Shown in pieces: positions 36,033 through 47,183 of a DNA stretch of 64,000 nt. The notes under the pieces are model-generated. The model ran no database searches. It was not told the origin of the DNA and worked only from the letters and a program-made list of their open reading frames with translations. The stretch comes from Eleusine coracana subsp. coracana (Eukaryota > Streptophyta > Magnoliopsida > Poales > Poaceae): assembly GCA_032690845.1 (NCBI GenBank), contig CM064425.1:35366240-35430239 (forward strand). The letters are read 5' to 3'. A program made the position numbers and the translations under genes. How positions within the stretch are numbered: the first letter of the stretch is position 1; each line of letters opens with the position of its first letter.

Positions 36033-37173
36033 CACTACCATAAAACATCACTGTAGCAGCAGGTGGAAGTACACTGTAGCCGCTGGTCAACCAATCCGCC
36101 GCTATCAAAACGCAGCTAATTTTTTTTTATTGCGGCGGGTAATCCACCAAACAAATCCACCGCCGCTGATAATCGTGTTGTAGCGGCGGGTGACATTCTC
36201 ACCCGAGGCTACGAATTTATGACAAAAAAAAATAAAAAAATCCACACGAGCCCCGGCCCGCCCACTAGGCCCGCTTGTGCCAAGGCCAGATCTAGCGCCG
36301 TCAGCCGCCCGCAGCTAGGCCCGTCTCAGTCGCCGCCGTGCTAGGCTCGCCTCGTCGCTGCCGAATCCGCACCCGCCGCACGTCGAGAAGGGAAGGGGGA
36401 GGGGTGCCGCCGCCGGATCTGCCCTCGCCGCACGTCAAGAAGGGAAGGGGGAGAGGTGCCGCCACTGGATCCGCCCCCGCCGCGCGCCGAGAAGGGAAGG
36501 GTGAGGGGCGGCGCCGCCGGATCCAGCCGCCCCGACCACCGCCGCGTTGCCAGAGAGAAGGGGGCGGCCAGATCCGGCAGCCGCCGCGTTGCCAGGGAGA
36601 TGCCCACCGCCGTGCCAGGAGGAGAGGAGGGAAAGCGCGCTTGTGTGCGGGGGGGGGGGGGGGGGGCACTGCGGGGAGGGCGCGCCGCGGAAGGGGCGCC
36701 ACCGCGTGCGTGGCCGTCAGGGGCGAGCAGGGGTACTTGCTGTGGGGGTGGGCAGTCGGCGGCTGGAAGAGAGAGAAGAGAGAGAAGGGAGGAAAGGCAG
36801 TCGGCGGCTGGGGGAGAGAGAAGTGAAGTTAGGGTTTAGAGAGTTGGTTTTTATAGATATTATGTCAGCTATGGGCCAAATGGGCTAAAGAAAAAAAGAA
36901 CTGGGCCTGAGATTTATAGCGATGGCCCACATTATCAACCGTCGCTAAAAATTGATTTTTAGCGGCGGTTGACAATACGAACCGCCGTTAAAAATAACCT
37001 TCATTTTTAGCGGCAGTTCGTATTATCAACCGCCGCTAAAAATCAATTTTTAGCGATGGTTAACATTATAAACTACCGTTAAAAAATATTTTATCACTAT
37101 AGCGGCGGTCTTTTTTTATTCTACAGCTACATGACTTTTTATACCGCCGCTAAAGGTTATTTTTGTGGTTGTG
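36033..37173. mobile_element. CACTA-type non-autonomous transposon, 1141 bp
   Basis: It starts CACTACCATAAAAC and ends TTTTTGTGGTTGTG, giving imperfect inverted ends with the CACTA/CACAA signature. TCA flanks both sides (36030-36032 and 37174-37176), the 3-bp duplication of CACTA elements. Subterminal copies of 'accgccgctaaaaat'-like words in both orientations cluster at 36925-37165, and 'ccgccgctatcaaa'/'agcggcggg' at the other end. No transposase. The core (36240-36835) is GC-rich with a 17-18 base G run, unlike the ends, and could be captured host DNA, but I recognise no gene in it. Confidence 0.75.
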
Positions 37174-37643
37174 TCAGAAAAGAAAGTTGATTCAAACAAG
37201 GTCTCTATGACACCTCAAGCTTTAGGTAGCACTTGATATTGATCTCAAACTAAAGTGTTTTCCTTCGTACTTTATCGTATAATGTATGAGTATTATCCAA
37301 TCACAATTTAAAAATGGTTTCCGATTCAATACTTCCCAAATTGTATTGTATTGAAGAAATTGTACCCATATATGAGAATTATCCAATTCCAAATAGCCAA
37401 GTTAACAATTATGCAATCGCAGTTAAAAAGAAACTATTATCCATCTGCCTAGTTATCAGTATCTGATTAACTGCCTCAACTTATCTAGTTGTGCTAATAA
37501 GTGACTAAAATATTACAACCTCCTTTGGAATGCAAGAATTTAAGAAAGATCATATAGAAATTTCACAGGAAAATATATTATTCAGGAAACTTTCTCACAA
37601 CTCAAAGGAGGCCTACCATTTTGCTAGTGTGTCACCTTACTAA

Positions 37644-37926
37644 GAGCAACTTCAAGAGATTAGCTTAAAATATATTCTAAACATCTTGATTTAGCTACTC
37701 TCTAAAATAAAACACCCATAAAAAACTACTCTAATCCAATAGCCTCTATAAAATTGACAACAAGGCTAGCTAGCACCAATGGCTCCCCAAAAATAGCTAG
37801 CAAGAATTTTAGAACGGAGAGCCACCAAATCTAGAGAGTGAGTTAGACAATCTGTTGGAGATACATTTTACTAAATAATAGCTATATTTACTTTATAATT
37901 ATTTTTTGGCTATTGCTGTGTTGCTC
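37644..37926. mobile_element. Tourist/PIF-type MITE, 283 bp
   Basis: The ends are GAGCAAC and GTTGCTC, with TAA on both sides (37641-37643 and 37927-37929), the target preference of PIF/Harbinger elements. The interior is AT-rich and non-coding. Confidence 0.65.
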
Positions 37927-38495
37927 TAACTAGTGGATGCAAACATCCAAACGAATAATTGCTTATTATCTAGCTAGCTATTAGTTTTTGTAGGTTCCAA
38001 TTGTGTCCTTTGTTTTGATACATAACTGACAACTCATTCCATGACACCAAATTATCACAGTTGTTAGTTATGTATATCTGATTATTATTAATTGTTAATT
38101 ACCAAAAAGTCATTATTTTGCCAGGAAGATTTTTATTTTGGGGGCTTATCCACTTCTAGATTTTTCTTTATTGGATAGTATAATTTTCTGGAAAATTTTC
38201 ATTTTGGTTTTTGGAGAAAATATTTTTTATGAACTGACCTAATAGTTTTTTAAGAGTAATAAAATGTTGACATACAAATATTACAGTCTGTTAAAAAGAT
38301 AAGTTTGACCAACAAATTTCAATTTTGAATGGCATAGAAAATAAGAAAGGTAAAGTTGATCAACAATATATTGAAATTGTTGACCAACAATTTTCAATTC
38401 TGAATGGCATACAAAATATTCATCCTATATTTTACTTTTAGAAATGATTGATTCAACTTTTTGTAGATCTTTATCAAGATATTTCAATGACGTAA

Positions 38496-39590
38496 GGCTG
38501 TCTGCACCGGCTCCCGCGAATTTAGCGAAAAAACACCTGCATCGGGATCCTGTATCACATACGCTATTATTCCGTGAGGCTTCAATTCCGCCAAATCCAG
38601 TGCACATAGAGAGCTCTGCTATGCCTGAAGTGGCACAGGCCCACCCAACGACCCGCCGCGCCACGCCGTCCCGGTCCAACCGTCAAAAGCCGCTGCTTGG
38701 GAGCGCACGGAGGAGGAGACGCCGGCGCAGGCAGAGGCGGTGGGAGCGGTCCTCGTCATCGCCGTCCTCGTCGCCGGCCGAAGCTCAAAGGCAGCGGAAG
38801 GAGCTCCGCTCCGTCTCGACAGAGCCCCACTCCTCCTCCCCGCATACCGCCCAAGATACGATCCTCCTCTTCTCCTCGGGCGCCGGCGCAGACACCGACA
38901 GCACGGATCCGGAGGAGGAGGGCGGCGCCAGATCCGGGCCGCCGCCGCTCGATGGAGGAAGGAGGGAGGTGGAGGGGAGCTGCAGCGCGGGTGCCGAGGC
39001 GGGAGCTCACGGGCGGCGGCGAGCGAGTGCGCGGCGAGGAGCTCGCGAGTGGCGGCGAGTGGGCGCGCTGTAGGGAGCTCGCGGGCGCGCGGCGGGGAGC
39101 TCGCGGGCGGGGGAGGGAGCTCGCGGGAGGATGGGGATGAAGAGGAGGGGTCGGCGGCGTGCGGGGAAGGGAGGGCGATGGCCTCGTGCTTGCGAGCGTG
39201 CGGCAGGAGGACGGAGACCGACGTCGAGAGAAGAAAAAGAAAGGGAAAAGGGAGAAAAAGAGAAAGAAAAAAGAGAAAAAGGGAGAGAAAAGAAAAAGGG
39301 AAGAGAAAAAAAAGAAAAGGGAGAAAAAAATATTATTTAATTAAAAATTGGATTACTAAAATATTGTAAAAGAGAAAGAAGTAAAAAAGAAAAGAAAAAA
39401 AATAGGAGGAGAGATGAAAAGAGATAGTAGTTAAATATGGTTGAATAAAATATTGGATAGTTGATATAGAGGATGGGTATAGAGTATGAATAAGTGCGAG
39501 AAAACTAGATATAGAGAAGAGAATATTACTGACTAGGACGGAATATTCCTTTTAGAGGATAAATTTAGAGTATGACGAGTGCGGATAGTC
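38496..39590. mobile_element. Candidate DNA transposon with GC-rich core, ends uncertain
   Basis: The left end GGCTGTCTGCACCGGCTCCCG and right end CGAGTGCGGATAGTC are imperfect inverted partners (core CTRTCYGCAC). The left is preceded by TAA but the right is followed by TTT, so the target duplication is not confirmed. The core (38560-39180) is very GC-rich with long open frames in all readings and no recognisable protein, and runs into a homopurine tract. It may hold captured gene sequence. Confidence 0.4.
39226..39330. repeat. 105-nt uninterrupted homopurine tract
   Basis: Only A and G occur on the plus strand from 39226 to 39330, with no exact short unit. Such tracts can form triplex (H-DNA) structures. 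Confidence 0.95.
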
Positions 39591-39610
39591 TTTTACAAGA
39601 AACTAAACCA

Positions 39611-39855
39611 TGTTGTAAAACGCTTATGGGCCAGACCCACCTTCTAGAAGAAGGACTCCTGACCTATGTGGGCTCCTTATCTAATCCTAGCCCAACACGA
39701 AGTAGGGTTTCTCCCTTTATAAATAGTTGAGGAGACACTCCTTTGTAATTTCGCCAGAATTATTCAATAAAGAATTTTATCTCCTCTATTCTTGTTATTT
39801 TTAGTTTTCGTTCTCTACTTCGATCTACGTGCTTGCGATCGTCGATAACTCAACA
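39611..39855 (+). repeat. 5' LTR of the copia element
   Basis: 245 bp, TGTTGTAAAA to ACTCAACA, with TATAAATAG near 39718 and AATAAAG near 39767. Directly after it, CGTTATCAG may be the primer site (partial match to initiator-Met type). Confidence 0.93.
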
Positions 39856-41448
39856 CGTTATCAGCAAGCTCTACAGAGCCGGCCATCTACTCGGCGATTA
39901 AAGGTATGATTTTCGATTGATTTTGTATCTTGACTCGTTGCAGTCAAGATCTATCCAGGAGATCGCCACAAAAATCTTGACTCGTTGCAGTCAATATCTA
40001 CAACAACAAAAGCCCGCCATAGGAGACGGCAACATGAAATAACAAAATCAGATTAAAGGCACTTTTGCGCCCGCGATCTTCCAACCCTAACCGGATTTGG
40101 AACTAGCAAGGGGAGGATCTGGAATATCCAGATCTAAAATAGAGTACATCCAGAAGTTCGAAAAAAAAGGGCCGCGTGAGTGCCCTCCACCGACGCGAGC
40201 CACGAAGATGGCAAGAAGAAGAAGAAGACCGGATCTACCCTAACCCTAGTGGTGAAGGTGACCGGATCCACAAGAAAAAGATAAAAAACTCTCGAGATCC
40301 GTTTTGAGACGGCTCAGATCTAGATCTTGTTAGCCCAGATCCGGCCCCACCAAACCTTGGATTCGGTTACATACATCACAGAAAGTTGAAAAAAAGAGAA
40401 AATAAAGGGGAGGGCAACCAGATCTGGATCTCCAGTCTCTAGATCCAGCCCCATGCGCAAGCAGCCGCAGGCCTCCTAGGCCCCACGCCGTGCGCGCCCG
40501 CTGCTGGGCTGACGCCACCAGGCTCGCGCGCCTCCGGTGCTCCCCCGTCGTTGACTCTAGTGCTTGGCGCAGCTGCACTCGCGGGCGCGTGACCCTGTGG
40601 GCGGCTGGCTCGGCCAACGCGCACAGCCCGCCACGCTAGGCGTAGGCCCCGACACGCGTGCAGCTCTTGGCCCGCGCTGCAAGCGCCACGAGGCCCCTGC
40701 GCGATCCCCCCCCCCCCCCCATGGGAGCGAGGAGTCCAGGCGCTGCGCTGGCGGGCGCCCGCGCCAGCCCCGGGGCCACGCGCGCTGGCCTTCAGTCGCA
40801 CCCTGCTCTCGCTCGCACGCCCCCCCCCCCCCCCCCCCCCCGCGCGTAGCACGCGCGCTCTCCCTGGCGCCGAGCTCTGGATCTATCGAGAGGAAGAGAA
40901 GAAAGAAGGTGGCGGTGGGGAAGAAGAGAAAGAGAAGAGGAGAGAGTGGCGGCCGGTTGGAGGAGAAAAGAAAAGAGAGTGAGAAAGTGAAAGAAAATTA
41001 GGGTTTCAACACTATTTATACCCTTTACAAGGAAAACGGGCCGGACTCAATTTTTGGGCCGAGTTTTGGCCTATTAGAAGCCCGATCAAAATGCAAAGAA
41101 GTCCTTAAAATTTTAGGATTTTCTGTTTCTCATAGATACAGACCCAATTTTTGTAGAGGGCCCCTGGAAATTATGAAAATTACCAGAAAATCACAAAAAA
41201 ATAGAAATTTCACGGGAATGTGTTATTTTGCATATAACACCCCGGATTTTTCTAGATTTATATCAAGATGGACTATAGTCCTTATATTATTCTGTTTTCA
41301 CGGTTTATTGGTTATTTTTATGCAGAAATACCAATAAAAATAACTTAAACATGCAGTTTTTGTTATACCACTTTACTTATGCCCCCTATTACTTGGAGAT
41401 ATTATTTGCATATACATGAAGTAATTTTTGGACCATGATATCATGCAG

Positions 41449-42168
41449 ATGTCTAACCTTGTGAAGAGAGAGTTTGATGTGCTTACCCCCCATAGAAGTA
41501 ACTACCTGTCCTGGGCTCTTGATGCTAAAATTCTCCTTAGTGGCAAAAATCTCTTGAATACAATTATGCCAAAAAATAGAGAACCTACTGCAACAGCAGT
41601 GGAGCAAGCTCAGTCCCTGTATTTCCTGAGGCATCATTTATGTACTATATTAAAAAATAAGTACATGACCGAAAGGAACCCAAAGGTCTTGTGGGACTCA
41701 CTACGTAATCGCTTTGAGCAAATTGAAGCAGTCTTACTTCCTAAAGTGGAGCGTGAATGGCAAAACCTACGCTTCCAAGACTACAAGACTGTTGAGGAAT
41801 ACAATATCAAACTTTATGGTATTGTGTCACGCATGAAGCTATGTGGCAAAGATCTTAAAGATCCCGACCTCATCCACAAGACTCTCTCCACCTTTCATCC
41901 TAAGCTCACCCATGTGAGCCGCCAGTACAAGAAGGACAAATATGACTCTTATGTCGCCCTGAGAAATGCATTGCAGCAAGATCAGGGGGAGGACGAATTG
42001 ATCAAGCAGAATCATTTATCTCGTCCTACTGGCTCCATGGCACCGCAAGAAACAAATGCTACGTCATTCAAGAAGAATAACAACAAGGGTAAAGGAGCAT
42101 CGAAGGTGCAAAACAACCCTAACAAGTTCAAGAAGAACTATAAAGGGAAGTCAAAGAAGACACCTTAA
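41449..42168 (+). pseudogene. copia gag, truncated before its zinc knuckle
   Basis: The open frame starts MSNLVKREFDVL (41449) and contains the UBN2/retrotransposon-gag domain, with the typical SYLSWALDAK-type and LWDSLRNRFE blocks and a Lys-rich C-terminus. It stops at 42168. The zinc knuckle follows in another frame at 42193-42240 and has lost its last ligand (CYRCGMNGHWSKIY: Tyr where Cys is expected). Gag would form the particle; here it is separated from pol by stop and frameshift. Confidence 0.85.
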
Positions 42169-42192
42169 GGGGGAGAATATGGGAAACAGGAC

Positions 42193-45100
42193 CAGAAATG
42201 TTACAGATGTGGCATGAATGGACATTGGTCCAAAATTTATCGCACGCCTAAGCACGTTGTCGACATGTACCAAGAACTCAGGAAGAAGCTTGCGGAGCAT
42301 GAAGCCAACTATGTTGAAGCTCCACAAGCCAAAGAAGACATCACGAACATGGATTCTGGTACATTAGACAAAGCTCAAGGTCATGGAGAACCAAGCAAGG
42401 CCTCTAATATGGAATTTGATGACGACCTCATGGCAGAGGATGAGGAGGACCTGCATGGAGATTCCCACTAGTCTCGTAGACTACTTAGAATCAAGAGTTC
42501 TCTATTAGAAAACAATAGTAATAAGGGTGCATTAAGTTTTTAATAGTGGTTTATTTATGTAATCTCATGAAGAGAAGACATTTTCTCATTAATATATCAT
42601 ATTGGTATGGAAATTTTTTTCATTATTATTTCTATTGATTAAACATGATTGTATTAATTATAGAATCATGGAGTATATGGCTATTTAAGAGGAGCTCTGT
42701 CTCGTAGACAGTGGCACTACCGCTACTGTTCTAAGGGACACTAGTTATTTCCAAACACTTCAAAAATATGATGGAGATATAACTACTATCATTGGCAATG
42801 ACACTAGGATTGTTGGCACAGACAGGGCCACAATCGTCCTATCGAATGGGATGCGGCTAGTAATCCATGAAGCATTACTTTATCCCGAGTCTACTCGGAC
42901 ATTGTTAAGCTTCAAGGACATCCGTGGAAATGGATTTCACGTAGAAACCAATGATGATAAAGGCAAATAATGTTTCATTATGACCAAGAAAGATGGAGAG
43001 CACAAGACTATCGTCAAAAGTTTTCCAACCATTAAAGAAAACATGTACTACACTTATGTTAAACCATACAAAGAGTTTGCTGCGTTCAAGACCGTATTTA
43101 GCAACTAAGAAACCTATTGAACATGGCACGATAGACTTGGTCATCCAGGCCTCAATATGATGCAAAGAATCACGAAGAATTCGAATGGTCACAACTTGAA
43201 AACAAAAGATTTCCCAAATCAAGAAGAATTTTTTGTGCGTTGCATGTGCAAAAGGGAAGCTCATTATTTGACTCTCAAAGCTAAAGATTCAAGAAGAATC
43301 GATGGCATTCCTTGAACGAATTCAAGAAGACATATGTGGACCAATTAACCCCATGTCAGGATCTTTTCGGTACTTCATGGTGTTGATTGATGCTTCCTCA
43401 AAGTGGAGTCATGTATGTTTATTGTCTACTAGAAACCATGCGTTTGCACGATTAACAACTCAAATCATACAATTGAAAACCAATTTTCTGGATCATAGAA
43501 TCCAATCCATCAGGATGGATAATGCCGGAGAATTTACCTTGAAGGTGTTTAATGACTATTGTATAAGTCTGGGTATCAAAGTGGAACATTCTGTACCACA
43601 CGTGCATACATAAAATGGCCTTGCAGAATCATTAATTAAGAGGATCAAGTTGATAGCATGACCATTATTGCAGAATTGCTTATTGCCTACCTCTTGTTGG
43701 GGGCATGCAGTGTTGCACGCAGCAGCATTAATTTAATTAAGGTCATCTGCTACACATGAAGAATCACCATTAGCAATGGTGCGTGGTACAATACCAAATG
43801 TTTCTCACTTACGGAGATTTGGATGTGCTGTGTATGTCCCTATCCCTCCGCCTCAGTGAACTGTAATGGGTGCACAACGGAAACTCAGAGTTTACGTTGG
43901 ATATGAAAGTGCATCCATAATCAAGTATTTAGAGCCATCCACTGGAGATTTACACATGGCTCGCTTTGCTGATTGTATCTTTAATGAAGATTATTTCCCG
44001 GCATTAGGGGGAGAAAAGTATCTCTCTCGGGACTAATGCCGTGAAATAGAATGGGAAACTAAAGGAATTCAAGGAATGGATCCTCGTACTACAGAAACTG
44101 AGCTCGAAGTTCAGAACATCCTCCATCTACAGAGGGTTGCTAATGAACTGCCAGAAGCTTTCACCAATACAAGAGACATTGTAAAGTCTCATATACCGGC
44201 TGCAAATGCACCTGAAAGAATAGACATCCCATTTGAAGAAGATGACTATATGGAATTCCAGCCTCCTTCCTCAAAAGCAACGAATGCTAGGAAGACGGGG
44301 AGTGATCCGGTTACACGGGCACCAAAGAAGCCTAGAGTACAAGCTCAAGCTAAAGCTCCTAGGAGACGTCATGCGGAGAATAAGCCTAAGCAAACTACTC
44401 AAAAGAAGAATATAGAAGGTAAAAGCAAACCACACGAAGTGGTGAGCCTTGAAGAAGAAATCCCAAGTGAGAATGTGCGCACACTTGAAACTCACGATGG
44501 GTTACCGGAAATTCCTGATCTAAACACACCTCTGAGTGATGTGGATCAAGAAAATGAAATAATAGAAGAAGTTTCAACGAATTATGTTGAGACGGGAGTA
44601 GTATACAATAGAAAGACAATGAAAGTCGACTCATATTTTGCTGACACAATTGCAACACAGATTGACTTGGAATCTGAACCAAAATCAATGAAGGAATGCA
44701 AGAAGCGTCCTGACTGGACAAAGTGGAAAGAAGCAATTTGTGCAGAGTTGAACTCGCTAAAGAAAAGAGAAGTGTTCGACAATGTAATCCTTACACCAAA
44801 AGGTATCTTTCTAGTGGGTCATAAATGAGTGTTTGTCAGGAAGAGAAATGCTTAAAATAAAATAACTAGATACAAGACGAGACTCGTAGCTCAAGGTTTC
44901 ACGCAGAGACCAGAAATTGACTTCGAAGAAACCTACTTTCCCGTAATAGATGGAATCACTTTTCGGTATTTAATATCATTAACAGTAAATATGAGTTTGG
45001 AAATACGACTTATGGATGCCGTCACTGCATATTTGTATGGAACATTAGATACAGAAATCTATATGAAAGTTCCAGAAGGAATCAAAGTCCAGAATGAAGA

Positions 45101-46253
45101 AGAACGCAAATTATATAGTGTCAAACTTCAGAATTCACTATATGATTTAAAGCAATATGGAAGAATGTGGTATAACAAACTCAGTAACTTTTTACCGGAA
45201 AAAGGATTCTTGAAGAATGATGATTGTTCTTGTGTATTCATTAAGAAATCAGAGAAAGGTTATTGCATAATCTCTGTTTATGTTGATGATTTGAATATCA
45301 TTGGCACTACACAGGACATCGAAGATGCATGTTCTTACTTAAAGTCTGAATTTAAAATGAAGGATTTATGTAAGACTGTATATTATTTAGGCTTGCAGCT
45401 TGAGCATACCCATGAAGGGATATTATTGCATCAATCAAACTATACCAAGAAGATATTAGAGAGATTTAATATGAAAGATGCATACCCACTCAGATCCCCT
45501 ATGATTGTGAGATCACTCAATGCAGAGAAGATCCATTTAGACCAAAGGAGGAAAGTGAGGAATTATTGGGACCTCAATATCCCTATCTCAGTGCTATTGG
45601 AGCATTGATGTACCTTGCAAATGGTACGAGACCTGATATAGCTTTTGCTATTAATCTACTTGCTAGATACAGCTTGACACCAACTATGCGACATTGGAAA
45701 GGCATTAAACAAGTACTAAGATATCTGAGAGGAACTGAAGATTTCGGATTATTTTTCAAGAAGAATGCAGAAGTAACCTTGGTTGGGTATGCTGATGCTG
45801 ACTACTTATTCGATCCACACAAGTCAATCTCGCAGACTGGATATGTGTTCTTATTTGGTGGAACGGCAATTTCATGGAAGTCAAAGAAGCAGACAATTGT
45901 TGCTACATCAACAAATTACTCAGAGATCATCGCATTATTTGAAGCCATCAAAGAATGCACTTGGCTTAGAAGGATGTCAAGGCATATAATGGATAGTTAT
46001 GAAGTATCGTATACTCCATCCCCTACAGTTATCTACGAAGATAAATAACGCTTGTATTACACAAATACAATCGGGATACATAAAATCAAACATGACAAAG
46101 CATATGTTATCCAAATTCTTCCATATGCATGAATTGCAAGAGAAGGAAGAAATTTTGGTAACTCATGTCCGATCTTGTGATAATCTTGCAGATATGTTCA
46201 CAAAGGCATTACCAGCTTACACTCTTAAAAAGTGTCGCATGGTATTGGCATGA
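42193..46253 (+). pseudogene. copia pol (protease, integrase, reverse transcriptase, RNase H), broken
   Basis: The protease has DSGTTATVL near 42700. The integrase has its pre-integrase block (TWHDRLGHPG, about 43125), the first Asp region (QEDICGPI, 43320), RMDNAGEF (43515) and an in-frame stop inside the following HT*NGLAES block. The reverse transcriptase runs 44860-45500 with LMDAVTAYLYG and the SVYVDDLNIIG catalytic box, in two frames joined near 44830-44990. RNase H spans 45600-46050 and continues in another frame to a normal C-terminus at 46253 (ADMFTKALPAYTLKKCRMV). Stops near 42968, 43108, 43612, 44825 and 46046 show it is dead. Confidence 0.88.
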
Positions 46254-46561
46254 GAAGATTTAGAGAATTGCTTGAAACAGGGGGAGTACTTCCCTAAGTA
46301 CATCACGTTTCCGAATTAAAGAATCATCTTAAAGATAATTCATGTCGTTTATAAAAATCGATAAGCATTAATCAAGATTAAAACATTGTACTCTTTTTTT
46401 TATGAGTTTTTCATATGAAATTTTCTCATTAAGATTTTTGATGAGCCAATGCGTACAATACAAGTGACGGTAATATGTGCTCTTTTCTCTATTTTTCCCA
46501 CTAGGTTTTTAAGAAGTTTTTAATGAGCCATATTTATCGTGATAAAGAGCCCAAGGGGGAA

Positions 46562-46805
46562 TATTGTAAAATGCTTATGGGCCAGACCCACCTTCTAGAA
46601 GAAGGACTCCTGACCCTTTGTGGGCTACTTATCTAATCCTAACCCACACGAAGTAGAGTTTCCCCCTTTATAAATAGTTGAGGAGACACTCCTTTGTAAT
46701 TTCAACAGAATTATTCAATAAAGAATTTCGTCTCCTCTATTCTTATTACTTTAGTTTTTATTTTTTACTTTGATTTACGTGCCTGTGATCGTCGATAACT
46801 CAATA
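46562..46805 (+). repeat. 3' LTR of the copia element with mutated ends
   Basis: 244 bp, aligned end to end with the 5' LTR. Its first two bases are TA, not TG, and the last two are TA, not CA, while the target duplication AACCA is intact. Confidence 0.93.
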
Positions 46806-46810
46806 AACCA

Positions 46811-47183
46811 AAAGTAAAGATGAAGCCTATGGTCCTGCTTTGAACGTGATCTTAGGCCGGGCCCAATTCATAGAAAATCAACCAAGAAGCAGAGCAGGGT
46901 CCCACAGGGATCCGTAAAACGGTAACGGAAACCCACGTCCACTCGTTGAGCTGCCACTTCCCGATCGTCTCGCCGCGCCGCTCCCCCATCCTCGCTTCCT
47001 TCCACTCCACTCCGCCCTCCTCGCGCCGCGGCCCGAGGCCACCACCACCTCCTCCTCGAATCGAAGAGACTAAAAAATACCAGCTCCCACCGACGCCGCG
47101 GCGGTAAGACCCTCCGCAACCACCGGCCTCGCGGGAGCGAGAAGTGGGGCGACCGCAACCTGTTCGGCGGATTGCGGCCGAGG
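46811..47183 (+). promoter_or_regulatory. Remaining proximal promoter and leader of GWD3
   Basis: Only 373 bp separate the copia target duplication from the ATG. The part from 46930 is C/T-rich (cctcctcctcgaatcg...), as in grass 5' leaders. I see no clear TATA box, which is usual for housekeeping plastid enzymes. Older upstream control sequence has been pushed 7.2 kb away. Confidence 0.45.

Larger units (their letters stand above)
39611..46805 (+). mobile_element. Complete but decayed Ty1/copia retrotransposon, 7195 bp
   Basis: Two LTRs (39611-39855 and 46562-46805) are flanked by AACCA on both sides (39606-39610 and 46806-46810). Order is 5' LTR, a 1.6-kb GC-rich leader, gag, protease, integrase, reverse transcriptase, RNase H, polypurine tract (AAGGGGGAATA, 46551-46561) and 3' LTR. 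Integrase before reverse transcriptase is the copia order. The LTRs differ at roughly one position in ten by eye, so the insertion is old. Every pol domain carries stops or frameshifts. The leader holds long C runs (40707-40720, 40820-40841). The 3' end lies 373 bp from the GWD3 start codon, same strand. Confidence 0.93.

Noticed and set aside
36301..36888. Open frames of 84-162 codons in the CACTA core
   Set aside because: Low-complexity Arg/Gly/Pro-rich readings in all frames with an internal G run; no domain recognised.
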